From CAZMHL01 sp045605445 (GTDB taxonomy: Bacteria; Bacillota; Clostridia; RGIG6154): 64,000 nt of DNA. The stretch's first letter is position 1. Each line of letters opens with the position of its first letter. Location of the stretch: NCBI GenBank assembly GCA_045605445.1, contig JAZUPZ010000029.1, positions 1-64,000 of the forward strand, in the 5' to 3' direction. Under the pieces are notes generated by a model. That model did not search any database, was not told the origin of the DNA, and was given only the letters and a program-made list of their open reading frames with translations. The position numbers and the translations under genes were made by a program. Of the stretch, positions 41,399 through 49,491 are shown piece after piece.

Positions 41399-42640
41399 AT
41401 GGCTGATATAAAAGCTTTCGGTGTTGTGGGAGACGGCACCCTTGAAGAAACAAGAAAAATTCAGAATGCAATTGACGAATGTGCCTTAAAAGGCGAAGCT
41501 CTTGAGTTTACGGAAGGGGTTTATCCTGCGTTTTCTCTTGAACTTAAAGATAATTCGCATATTGTTTTAACTGAAAATGCAACCTTAAAGGCTTGTGAGG
41601 ATTGGAGCGGTTGGGAAAAAACCGACAAAATGCCTTTTGTTTTTGCAGATGGTAAAAGCAACATAACAATTGAAGGGAAAGGTAAAATAGACTGTAGCAG
41701 AAAAGTTTTTCACGACTGTGAGGGAAGCCCTGTGACCCGTTTAAGACCAGAGCATACCCTTATGTTTGAAAACTGCTCCGATGTTGAAATAAAGGGAATT
41801 ACGGTTAAGGATTCCGTTTGCTATAACATTTATCTTAAAAACAGCAGTAATGTAACTGTTGAAGGTATTGTAATAAGAAATCCCGAATGGTGGAAATCTC
41901 ATTTAAGCGACGGAATAGCAATCTCAGGCGGAGAAAATTTCGTGATTGAAAATTGCGATATTGAAACGGGTAACGATGCTCTTTCAATTAAAACTGCCGA
42001 GGGAGAAACCGTTAAAAATGTTAAAATATCCGACTGTGTTTTAAGAACAAGCAGAAACGGACTTAAAATAGGAACAACCCTTTATGGCGACGTGTCAGGC
42101 GTTGAGTTCAGAAATATTAAAATTTATGACCACAGAGAAAAAAATCTTGTAAGACATCCCGAACAGGGAGGTCACGTTTGGTCTGCAATTGCCCTTATTA
42201 CCACAAGGGGCGGAAATATTTCAGACTTTACGGCAGATAACGTTACTGCAGATTTTGCAAATACGCCTTTCCTTATGGTGGCTGAACAAAGGTTTGGTTC
42301 AAATGCCGCTATAGGGAAAATAAGCAATATTACAATAAACGATTTTCACGTTAACCACTCAATCAGAGCGGCTCAGATTAACATTGCAAACGGAAGTGTT
42401 GCTGAAAACATAAAAATTACAAATAGCACCATAATGAACTATGAAAATCACGACGGTGAGTTTAAATGCGAAACTGCCTGCGGAAGATGGTATCCCGCAG
42501 GGTACACCTTCGGTCATATGCCGGCTTACGGCCTTTACGGTAACAACGTTAAAAATGTTGACCTGACCGGCAGCGTTTTCAAGGAGGATATTTACTCAAA
42601 AAGACCGTCAACAATCTTAAAAGGCGGTGATTTGTTATGA
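41399..42640 (+). CDS. GH28 polygalacturonase-family protein 1
   Basis: This 413-residue right-handed beta-helix protein of the pectinase family starts at ADIKAFGVVGDGT, the usual GH28 opening. Catalytic Asp motifs are present as HLSDGIAISG and GNDALSIKT (family NTD and GDD). The third motif, normally GHG, reads SRNGLKIGT, with no His. There is no signal peptide, so it would act on imported oligogalacturonides, for example as an exo-hydrolase. ATG 41399 follows AAAGGAG. It is translationally coupled to a second GH28 gene (ATGA overlap). Confidence 0.85.
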   Translation: MADIKAFGVVGDGTLEETRKIQNAIDECALKGEALEFTEGVYPAFSLELKDNSHIVLTENATLKACEDWSGWEKTDKMPFVFADGKSNITIEGKGKIDCSRKVFHDCEGSPVTRLRPEHTLMFENCSDVEIKGITVKDSVCYNIYLKNSSNVTVEGIVIRNPEWWKSHLSDGIAISGGENFVIENCDIETGNDALSIKTAEGETVKNVKISDCVLRTSRNGLKIGTTLYGDVSGVEFRNIKIYDHREKNLVRHPEQGGHVWSAIALITTRGGNISDFTADNVTADFANTPFLMVAEQRFGSNAAIGKISNITINDFHVNHSIRAAQINIANGSVAENIKITNSTIMNYENHDGEFKCETACGRWYPAGYTFGHMPAYGLYGNNVKNVDLTGSVFKEDIYSKRPSTILKGGDLL

Positions 42641-43917
42641 CAGATATAAAAACCCTGGGCGTTCTTTGTGACGGAACCTGCGAAACGGAAAAAATTCAGA
42701 ATGCAATAAACCTTTGCGCCGAAAAGGGCGAGGTTCTGGAATTTACAGAAGGCGTTTATTATACGGCGTCTCTGGAGCTTAAAAACAACAGCCATCTTTA
42801 TCTTAATGAAAATGCTGTTATAAAGGCTTCCGAAAATGAAAATGACTGGGAAAACTGCAATCATAAACCGCTTATAAATGCAGTTGAAAAAGAAAATATA
42901 ACAATAGAAGGAAAGGGGAAAATTGACTGCAGCGGCGATAAATATCACGATTTTGACGGAAACCGCTCTCTCGGATGGCGTCCCGAAACAACAATAAATT
43001 TTCAGAACAGTAAAAATATAAAGCTTTATGATTTTACTGCAGGAAACTCCGTTGCCTGGACAGTTCATTTTAACGATTGCGAATATGTAGGCATAGAAAG
43101 GGTAATCTTAAGAAATCCCGACTGGTGGTGCGGAAAAAGCAACGACGGTTTTGATATAAACGGTTGCCGCCACGTTAAAATAAAAGATTGCGACGTGGAA
43201 GTAGGCGACGATGGTATCTGCCTTAAAAATTATCACAATGGCGAAGACAGAAAGCCAATGTTCGATATTCTGGTTACCGACTGTATCGTTCGTTCAACCT
43301 GCGGAGCTCTTAAAATAGGAACCGAAACTCAGGGCGATATCTACGACGTTCGCATAGAAAACATAAAAATAGAGGATCACAGAAATCCCAACATTTTCCG
43401 TCATCCCGATTTCGGCGGACACTCATTAACTGCCATTTCAATTCATTCAAATGACGGCGCCCATGTTCACGATATAACCTTTAAAAATATTCATGCAACC
43501 TACGCAAATACGGGAATATTCATATTCCTTCAGAAAAGATATATGATGATAAACAACCCCAATCAGAAAAAAGCGGTAGTGCTTAAAGAACCGAAAATGG
43601 GCAAAATTTCAAATATCTTAATTGACGGGCTTACGGTTGAACACGCTCAGAGAGCCAATCAGATAAATGTAGGCGAAGGCGGACTTGTAGAAAACGTAAA
43701 AATAAAAAATGTAAATATAACCGTATACGAGGATAACAACGGCGATTACGAGGCAATAGTTCCCGAAAGCCGCAGCTATCCCGACGGTTACGCCTACGGT
43801 CATATGCCTGCCTACAGTCTCTTTGCAAGAAGAGTGAAGAACCTTTCCTATGAAGAAAATATAAGGGTTAGAGATGTGTTTAATACCGGTCGCCCGGCAA
43901 TAATTGTAGAACCTTAA
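42637..43917 (+). CDS. GH28 polygalacturonase-family protein 2
   Basis: This 426-residue paralogue of the preceding gene begins TDIKTLGVLCDGTCETEKIQ. It carries SNDGFDINGC and VGDDGICLKN as the Asp motifs. The third motif reads STCGALKIGT, again without the family His, followed by the shared Y/EDHRxPN...HP block. It has no signal peptide. The pair probably arose by tandem duplication and then diverged; they may cleave different galacturonide linkages. Its stop codon falls on the arm of a foldback element. Confidence 0.85.
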   Translation: MTDIKTLGVLCDGTCETEKIQNAINLCAEKGEVLEFTEGVYYTASLELKNNSHLYLNENAVIKASENENDWENCNHKPLINAVEKENITIEGKGKIDCSGDKYHDFDGNRSLGWRPETTINFQNSKNIKLYDFTAGNSVAWTVHFNDCEYVGIERVILRNPDWWCGKSNDGFDINGCRHVKIKDCDVEVGDDGICLKNYHNGEDRKPMFDILVTDCIVRSTCGALKIGTETQGDIYDVRIENIKIEDHRNPNIFRHPDFGGHSLTAISIHSNDGAHVHDITFKNIHATYANTGIFIFLQKRYMMINNPNQKKAVVLKEPKMGKISNILIDGLTVEHAQRANQINVGEGGLVENVKIKNVNITVYEDNNGDYEAIVPESRSYPDGYAYGHMPAYSLFARRVKNLSYEENIRVRDVFNTGRPAIIVEP

Positions 43918-43999
43918 AAAACTTTTCTCTGCTGCGTTACAGCTCGTTGCCGTACCTTTGTACTGTTTGCCTCGCTGTGCCTTGCAGATAAAAGTTTTT
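43917..43999 (+). repeat. Stop-codon foldback element, variant F
   Basis: Outer arms AAAAACTTTT/AAAAGTTTTT and TCTGC/GCAGA, inner ACAGC/GCTGT, with tip GTAC-cttt-GTAC. It overlaps the GH28 stop codon. The arm sequence is unrelated to copies A, B, C and E, but the size, position and tip match. Confidence 0.6.
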
Positions 44000-44054
44000 A
44001 AGAACCTGCTTGGAATGTTAAAATTGCACGCATACAGTTACAACTAAAAAAGAA

Positions 44055-44128
44055 CAAAGTCAGGCGTCTGCCTGACTTTGAACATCAATTATTTATTATT
44101 AACTAAAGAGCCTTCGGGCTCTTTTTTT
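44055..44128. terminator. Pair of terminators between GH28 and mini-protein genes
   Basis: CAAAGTCAGGC-gtct-GCCTGACTTTG (44055-44080) and AAAGAGCC-ttcg-GGCTCTTT with a T run (44105-44128). The second hairpin meets the end of the convergent mini-protein gene and can serve both strands. Confidence 0.75.
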
Positions 44129-44252
44129 ACTGACAGCAGTCGTTATTTCCGAAAATGCTGTCGTTTCCGTTAGAGAAAAGAGCAATTACTATAATTGCAA
44201 TAATTATGATCCAGATCCAGTTTGTGTCGTTATTGCAGCAACAATTATTCAT
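44127..44252 (-). CDS. Cys-rich 41-residue membrane mini-protein 1
   Basis: The product starts MNNCCCNNDTNWIW, has one hydrophobic span (about 12-28) and ends GNNDCCQ, so Cys clusters lie on both sides of the helix. It resembles small Cys-rich hydrophobic proteins common in spore-forming Firmicutes, some of which are spore-coat linked; I cannot name the family. The ribosome site is moderate (GAAAGG). It is transcribed leftward together with mini-protein 2. Confidence 0.6.
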   Translation of the reverse strand: MNNCCCNNDTNWIWIIIIAIIVIALFSNGNDSIFGNNDCCQ

Positions 44253-44282
44253 AGGGTTAACCTTTCTGCCCTTTGTAGTTTG

Positions 44283-44309
44283 CCTTCCGCCCCGGGCGAG
44301 GGCGGAAGG
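44283..44309 (-). terminator. GC-rich hairpin between the two mini-protein genes
   Basis: CCTTCCGCC/GGCGGAAGG with a 9-nt loop. No T run follows, so it may stabilise or process mRNA rather than terminate. Confidence 0.45.
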
Positions 44310-44323
44310 ATGTACGGTTAAGT

Positions 44324-44452
44324 TCAGCAGTCAGATTTGCAATAATCGTCGCCGCAGCCGTCGTTACAGCCCTTACCGCACCAGAAGAGCAATAAGAAAA
44401 GAATAATGAACCAGAGAATTGTATCCTGGTCAAAGCCGTCAAAAAGTTTCAT
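44324..44452 (-). CDS. Cys-rich 42-residue membrane mini-protein 2
   Basis: The product starts MKLFDGFDQDTILWFIILFL, a short acidic head and one helix (about 11-24). The tail CGKGCNDGCGDDYCKSDC holds all six Cys with Gly, Asp and Asn between them. A strong AGGAGG site precedes the ATG. The tail looks suited to disulfide cross-linking or metal binding. With mini-protein 1 it forms a two-gene unit; a spore or envelope role is inferred. Confidence 0.65.
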   Translation of the reverse strand: MKLFDGFDQDTILWFIILFLLLFWCGKGCNDGCGDDYCKSDC

Positions 44453-44522
44453 TCGTCAAACCTCCTTTTCAATACATAATATGATATCTTTATATTTTTG
44501 TTACAGCGTATAACGCCTTTCG

Positions 44523-44551
44523 TTGACTTTTTAAATAAAAAAGAGTAAAAT
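44523..44551 (+). promoter_or_regulatory. Promoter of glycosyltransferase operon
   Basis: TTGACT (44523-44528), 17 bp, TAAAAT (44546-44551), ahead of a four-gene tightly packed unit. Confidence 0.75.
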
Positions 44552-44586
44552 AAGGTTATTCAACATAAGAAGGGAGAAGATCTTAA

Positions 44587-45699
44587 TTGAAGGTACTTAT
44601 TTTGTCAGTTTCAACAGGCGGAGGACACTATTCCGCAAGCCTTGCAATAGAAAAATACATAACCGAAACGGGAAACGAGGCAAAGGTTGTTGATGCATAT
44701 GAATATATAAGTCCGCTTATCAGTGATTCTATTTCAAAGGGATATCTGCTTTCAACCAAGTATGCAAAAACGGTTTATGGACAGATTTACAAAAGAATGG
44801 AAAAAACCGATGCAACCGAAAAAAGAATGTATCTTTCAAAAGCGGCAAATACCGTTTTAAGCATTCCTTTTGCAAGCTGTGTTGAGGAATATAAGCCCGA
44901 TATTATCGTAAGTACTCACGTTATGGCGTGTGAAATGGTAGATGCTTTAAGAAACAGCGGAAAGCTTGATGACAATGTTATAACAATCGGAATTGTTACC
45001 GATTTTACCGTTCATCCCCTCTGGGAGGACACCTATGTTGACTATTATATAAGTGCCTCGGAGCTTTTAAACAATCAGTTTGCAAAAAAGAAAATAGACC
45101 TTGAAAAGGTTCTGCCCTTAGGAATCCCAATCGACGGGAAATATGCGGAAAAAATGCCGAAGGAGGAAGCAAGAAAGCTTCTTGGAATTGAAAACAAGCC
45201 TACCGTTCTGGTTATGAGCGGGTCAATGGGATATGGCAACATTACAAAACATATCAAGGAACTTGACAAGCTTGAAATGGATTTCCAGATGCTTATCGTC
45301 TGCGGCAAAAACAAAAGTCTTTTCAAAAGGATGAACGAGCTGAAAACTGAAAAGAGTAAAACTGTTTTTGGCTTTGTTGATAATGTTGATGTTATGATGG
45401 ACGCTTCCGACTGTATAATTACCAAGCCCGGCGGACTTACCGTTTCCGAGGCTCTGGCAAAAGGTCTGCCTCTTATTTTAATGAATCCTATTCCCGGTCA
45501 GGAGGACAGAAATTTAGAGTTCCTCTTAAACAACGGAATTGCTCAGTATATAACTGACACCTATCCGGTTGATGAAGCGGTTTTTCAGCTTTTCAACAAC
45601 CAATGGAAGAAAAATAATTTAAGCGAAGGAATTAAATATATCGGAAAGCCCAATGCCACAAGGGACCTTTGCGATTTTATAACAGGACTTGGAAAATGA
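44587..45699 (+). CDS. Diacylglycerol glycosyltransferase-like protein (UgtP/MGDG synthase family)
   Basis: This 370-residue GT-B enzyme has the MGDG-synthase N-terminal domain (VSTGGGHYSASLAIEKYI, with the His-containing loop) and a GT28 C-terminal domain with LVMSGSMGYGNI near 208 and the nucleotide-sugar-binding block CIITKPGGLTVSEALAKGLP near 277. It probably adds glucose or galactose to diacylglycerol at the inner membrane face, making glycolipids and lipoteichoic acid anchors. The start is TTG, with GGGAG about 10 bp upstream. Its stop overlaps the next ATG. Confidence 0.85.
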   Translation: MKVLILSVSTGGGHYSASLAIEKYITETGNEAKVVDAYEYISPLISDSISKGYLLSTKYAKTVYGQIYKRMEKTDATEKRMYLSKAANTVLSIPFASCVEEYKPDIIVSTHVMACEMVDALRNSGKLDDNVITIGIVTDFTVHPLWEDTYVDYYISASELLNNQFAKKKIDLEKVLPLGIPIDGKYAEKMPKEEARKLLGIENKPTVLVMSGSMGYGNITKHIKELDKLEMDFQMLIVCGKNKSLFKRMNELKTEKSKTVFGFVDNVDVMMDASDCIITKPGGLTVSEALAKGLPLILMNPIPGQEDRNLEFLLNNGIAQYITDTYPVDEAVFQLFNNQWKKNNLSEGIKYIGKPNATRDLCDFITGLGK

Positions 45700-46847
45700 A
45701 GTTGAGTAACAATGGGGTAAAAGTTTTAGAAAAGCTTAACAAAAACGGGTATGACGCCTATTTCGTTGGCGGCTGTGTCCGTGATTTTGTTATGGGCAAA
45801 ACTCCCTCTGATTACGATATAACAACCTCGGCGCTTCCTGATGAAATCAAGGGTCTTTTTGAAAAAACAATTGATACGGGAATTAAACACGGAACCGTTA
45901 CCGTTTTTTCGGGCGGGGAAACTTTTGAGGTTACAACCTTTCGTAGTGAAAGTGAATATGAAAAAAACCGCCGTCCGAAAAAGGTTGAGTTTGTAAAAAG
46001 CCTTGAAGAGGATTTAAAACGCCGCGATTTTACAATGAATGCAATGTGTATCAGCAAGGAAGGGGAAATTGTTGACCTTTTTGGCGGAAGATACGATATT
46101 GAAAAGAAAATAATAAAATGTGTCGGAGAGGCGGAAATCCGCTTTGAGGAAGATGCTTTAAGAATGTTAAGGTTAATCCGTTTTGCCTGCAAAACGGGCT
46201 TTGATATTGAAAAGAAAACCTTTGAAGCCGCTAAAAAAAAGGCACATTTAATTAAAAACATAAGTGTTGAAAGAATAAAAAACGAGCTTGACGGGGCTCT
46301 TGTGGGCATATTCCCGGAAAAAATTGTTCTTCTTAAGGAAACGGGAATAGGGGAACAGCTTTTTGAAAAGCCTTTTTATGACCTTATTGCAAAGGCTCCC
46401 AAAAAGCTCAACACAAGATGGGCTCTGCTTCTTCTTAACGAGGAAAATCCGAAAGAAGTGCTCAGCCGTCTTAAGTTTGACAACAAAAGCAAAAGAGAAA
46501 TTCTTTCTTTTCTTGAAAATAAAAATGCCCGTCTTGAAAATGATGAATATTTTCTGAAGTGCTTTATTTATGAAAATAAAATCTTAGGTTTCAGGGATTA
46601 TCTTGAGTTCAGATGTATTCTTGACAGTTCCCTTAATCCTCTTAAGGAGAAATATGAAAAGCTTAAGCCTGCTACCTTAAGGGATCTTGAAATCAACGGA
46701 AATGTGCTTCTTGAAATGGGCTTTAAAAAGGAAGAGATAGGAAAAATTCTTGAAAGCCTCCTTTACAGTGTTTTTAAGAATGAATCTCTTAACCAAGCGG
46801 AAAAACTTAAAGAAAAGGCAAGGGGAATAAAATGTTCTGGAAACTGA
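45696..46847 (+). CDS. cca: CCA-adding tRNA nucleotidyltransferase
   Basis: This 383-residue class II enzyme adds or repairs the 3' CCA end of tRNAs. The head domain has VGGCVRDFVMGKTPSDYDIT near 19-38 (the Asp-x-Asp metal site), then the KHGTVTVF, RRDFTMNAM and EDALRMLRLIRFACK blocks. The C-terminal helical body is less conserved. The ATG at 45696 overlaps the upstream stop codon; an earlier in-frame start at 45669 is unlikely. It overlaps the TPR gene by 16 bp. Confidence 0.92.
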   Translation: MKLSNNGVKVLEKLNKNGYDAYFVGGCVRDFVMGKTPSDYDITTSALPDEIKGLFEKTIDTGIKHGTVTVFSGGETFEVTTFRSESEYEKNRRPKKVEFVKSLEEDLKRRDFTMNAMCISKEGEIVDLFGGRYDIEKKIIKCVGEAEIRFEEDALRMLRLIRFACKTGFDIEKKTFEAAKKKAHLIKNISVERIKNELDGALVGIFPEKIVLLKETGIGEQLFEKPFYDLIAKAPKKLNTRWALLLLNEENPKEVLSRLKFDNKSKREILSFLENKNARLENDEYFLKCFIYENKILGFRDYLEFRCILDSSLNPLKEKYEKLKPATLRDLEINGNVLLEMGFKKEEIGKILESLLYSVFKNESLNQAEKLKEKARGIKCSGN

Positions 46848-47512
46848 ATTATATAAAAGCATTAAAGCTTATAGAAAAGGGCGACGTGAAAAAGTCCTTT
46901 GAGCAGTATAAAAAAATGAAGGCTAAAAAATGCGATATGGCGGCAGTTGCAACCTACGGTTACCATCTTCTGAATCTTGATGAAAAAGAAAAGGCAAAAG
47001 AGGTTTTTGAAAGTATTGACAAAAGCCTTATAACTGAAAAAAACGAGCTTGCGGTTAATATGAATTTAGGACTTTTTTATTGGCTTACGGGCAAAAAAAA
47101 CGAGGCAATAGAATTAACTGCAAAAACTCTCGAAAAGTTCAAAACTACTAATCTTTATATTAACCTCGGCTATTTCCTTACCCTTGATGGTCAACTTGAA
47201 AGGGCTCTTGAGGTATGTCTTGAGGGCTATGAATTTTCGCCCGAAAACAGAGCCATACTTGACAATCTCGGATTTACTTATCTGAAAATGGGGGAGTTTG
47301 AAAAAGCAGAGGAGATTTATGAAAAGTTGTTTAAAGGAGTATCTCCGTCATTTCCCGAGTGTTATTACAATTACGGACTTCTTAAAAAGGCAAAAGGCGA
47401 GTTTGATGAGGCAAAAGAGCTTTTTGAAGACGCATTAAAACAGCAGTTTTCACCTCTTATTTCCCTTAAAGAGACCGACGTTTTAAAGGAGCTTGAACTA
47501 TGCAAAGAATAA
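46832..47512 (+). CDS. TPR-repeat protein
   Basis: This 226-residue soluble protein is made of about five tetratricopeptide repeats (for example NLGLFYWLTGKKNEAIELT, NRAILDNLGFTYLKMGEFEK and YYNYGLLKKAKGEFDEAKEL). TPRs mediate protein contacts; no partner is evident. It overlaps both neighbours (cca and the pseudouridine synthase), so the three are one transcript. The start at 46832 lies in the cca end with GGGG upstream. Confidence 0.8.
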   Translation: MFWKLNYIKALKLIEKGDVKKSFEQYKKMKAKKCDMAAVATYGYHLLNLDEKEKAKEVFESIDKSLITEKNELAVNMNLGLFYWLTGKKNEAIELTAKTLEKFKTTNLYINLGYFLTLDGQLERALEVCLEGYEFSPENRAILDNLGFTYLKMGEFEKAEEIYEKLFKGVSPSFPECYYNYGLLKKAKGEFDEAKELFEDALKQQFSPLISLKETDVLKELELCKE

Positions 47513-48441
47513 CTGTTAATGCAAACGATGCAAATCAGAGGCTTGACAAGTTTTTAACAAAAACCTTTCCTCAACTGCCTCAGACAATGATGTATAAGGC
47601 GATAAGAAAAAAGGATATTAAAATAAACAAAAAAAGATGCGAAATTTCCACAAGGCTCAACGAGGGCGATGTTGTTGAAATTTATGTAAAGGACGAGTTT
47701 CTTGTAAAAAAAGAAAAGCCGACGGTTAAAAATATAATGCCTGTTCTGAACATTCTTTTTGAGGATAAAAATATAATGCTTATTGATAAGGAACCGGGAG
47801 TTTCAGTTCATAGCGACTTAACCTCCGACGAGCCTGCTCTTGTTGACATGCTTCAGGCTTATCTTTATCTTAAAGGGGAATATAACCCCGATGATGAATC
47901 CAGCTTTGCTCCTGCTCTTTGTAACAGAATCGACAAAAACACCGGCGGAATCGTAATCGCTGCAAAAAATGCAACAGCTTTGCGCATAATGAATGAGAAG
48001 ATAAGAAACAGGGAAATTTCAAAAAAATATCTTTGTCTTGTTCACGGAAAGCTGTGGCCGAGGGAGGCAACCCTTAATGCTTATCATATAAAAAATGCAA
48101 AGCAGAACAGGGCCTTTATATTTAACGAAGAGGTTGAAGGTTCAAGGAAAATTGCTACAAAATACAAAGTTTTAAAGCAAAAAGGCGGACTTTCTCTGGT
48201 TGAGGTTGAGCTCCTTACAGGAAGAACTCACCAGATAAGGGCTCATATGGCTCATATCGGTCATCCTCTTGCAGGTGATACCAAGTACGGCACCAACGAA
48301 CAGAATAAAAACTTAAAATATAAATATCAGGCGCTTTATGCCTATAAAATAAAATTTACCTTTGACAAAAAAACCGAGCTTCACTATTTAAACGGCAAGG
48401 AATTCACCGTTAAAGAGGTTTATTTTGCAAATGATGTGTAA
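47500..48441 (+). CDS. RluA/RluD-family rRNA pseudouridine synthase
   Basis: This 313-residue enzyme isomerises uridines in 23S rRNA. An N-terminal S4 RNA-binding domain (about 12-60) precedes the catalytic domain with CNRIDKNTGGIVIAAKN, where the catalytic Asp sits in the RID motif, and the C-terminal TGRTHQIRAHMAHIGHPLAGD block. The YxxR loop equivalent is present in KKYLCLVHG. Which uridines it modifies cannot be told from sequence. The convergent AraC gene shares its terminator. Confidence 0.9.
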   Translation: MQRITVNANDANQRLDKFLTKTFPQLPQTMMYKAIRKKDIKINKKRCEISTRLNEGDVVEIYVKDEFLVKKEKPTVKNIMPVLNILFEDKNIMLIDKEPGVSVHSDLTSDEPALVDMLQAYLYLKGEYNPDDESSFAPALCNRIDKNTGGIVIAAKNATALRIMNEKIRNREISKKYLCLVHGKLWPREATLNAYHIKNAKQNRAFIFNEEVEGSRKIATKYKVLKQKGGLSLVEVELLTGRTHQIRAHMAHIGHPLAGDTKYGTNEQNKNLKYKYQALYAYKIKFTFDKKTELHYLNGKEFTVKEVYFANDV

Positions 48442-48448
48442 GAATACA

Positions 48449-48480
48449 AGAAAAAGTCAGGCAAAAGCCTGACTTTTTCT
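48449..48480. terminator. Bidirectional terminator, overlapping the AraC stop
   Basis: AGAAAAAGTCAGGC-aaaa-GCCTGACTTTTTCT. The last AraC codons lie inside the stem. Confidence 0.8.
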
Positions 48481-49320
48481 GTATTGCTTCGGAGTAATTC
48501 CGACAGCTTTTTTAAATGCCTTGTAAAAACTTTTCGAGGATTCGTAGCCAACTGAATGTGAAATCTCTTCAATAGACAGTTCTTTGCTTTTTAAAAGACG
48601 CTTGGCATTTTCAATTTTCAAAAAAAGAATTCTTTCGGTGAAGTTCTGGCGGTAAAGCTTTTTAATAATCCGCTGAAGCTGTTGAACGCTTATAAAGGTC
48701 TGCTCCGACAAATCGGTAATGGAGGGCTTTTTGTTATAGTTCAAACTGAAATACTGGTCGATGTACGAATACTGATATTCCGTAAAGCTTGACTGAGCGG
48801 GAATCTGCATTTTGTTGTTTTCTTCGGTCAATGAATTTTTGATAAGAAAAATCAATTCGGTAAGGCAGGAAACAATAAGGCGGTCGCTGTCCGCATAGCC
48901 CGACCTTAAGTAAAAGTTAATTCTGTCAAAGCAGCGAAACTTGTCAAGGTTTTCGACTTTGGTAATCTTGTTTTTATTGAGCTTCAAAAAAGAGTCATAG
49001 CAGGAATTGTTTTCGTTGCTTTTTACCTTGTTTATAATATAGCCTATGGAAATATAGTGGGTCAGTTCCCTGTATACGGTGTTGTGAATGAAATTGGAAT
49101 TTATAAAGGCGATGTCGCCGCTGTTTAACAAAACGTTGCTTTCATCGGTATAAATTTCCATGTTTCCGTTTATAACACATATTATCTCTTCGTGAAGATG
49201 AGAGTGGCTTATCATATCCTCGTTATCGGGAGAAATGGTGGACAGGCTGCTTATCATAAACAAAAACTGTGCATCGCCTATTGTGCACTGATACTCTTTT
49301 GCAATTTTTTCACCGTTCAT
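48457..49320 (-). CDS. AraC-family transcriptional regulator (sialic-acid-type cluster)
   Basis: This 287-residue protein has an N-terminal cupin fold (ISHSHLHEEIICVING near 37-52) and a C-terminal AraC DNA-binding domain (ITDLSEQTFISVQQLQRIIK and IEEISHSVGYESSKSFYKAF). It is divergent from the N-acetylneuraminate lyase-type gene. Two 12-bp direct repeats at that promoter are its probable binding sites. Its own promoter is TTGACT-17-TAATAT. The effector is likely a sugar acid or its breakdown product; this is inferred. Confidence 0.85.
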   Translation of the reverse strand: MNGEKIAKEYQCTIGDAQFLFMISSLSTISPDNEDMISHSHLHEEIICVINGNMEIYTDESNVLLNSGDIAFINSNFIHNTVYRELTHYISIGYIINKVKSNENNSCYDSFLKLNKNKITKVENLDKFRCFDRINFYLRSGYADSDRLIVSCLTELIFLIKNSLTEENNKMQIPAQSSFTEYQYSYIDQYFSLNYNKKPSITDLSEQTFISVQQLQRIIKKLYRQNFTERILFLKIENAKRLLKSKELSIEEISHSVGYESSKSFYKAFKKAVGITPKQYRKSQAFA

Positions 49321-49387
49321 TTTCTATCCCGTCCTTTTAGTGAATATTACCATATGCGCTGCAAAAAGTCAATAAAAAGTATCCTTT

Positions 49388-49424
49388 TATATCGGTTGGC
49401 TTTCAAATATGATATATCGGGTGG
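49388..49424 (+). promoter_or_regulatory. Direct-repeat activator site for the lyase promoter
   Basis: TATATCGGTTGG (49388-49399) and TATATCGGGTGG (49413-49424) are repeated 25 bp apart. The second ends exactly at a poor -35. Confidence 0.65.
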
Positions 49425-49453
49425 TTAGAAACTGCGGACGGATATAGTATAAT
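49425..49453 (+). promoter_or_regulatory. Promoter of lyase-type gene (weak -35, good -10)
   Basis: TTAGAA (49425-49430), 17 bp, TATAAT (49448-49453). The weak -35 next to the direct repeats suggests activator dependence. Confidence 0.65.
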
Positions 49454-49491
49454 TTATTCGTAAGCAAACTTATAAAATGGAGATTAAAACA

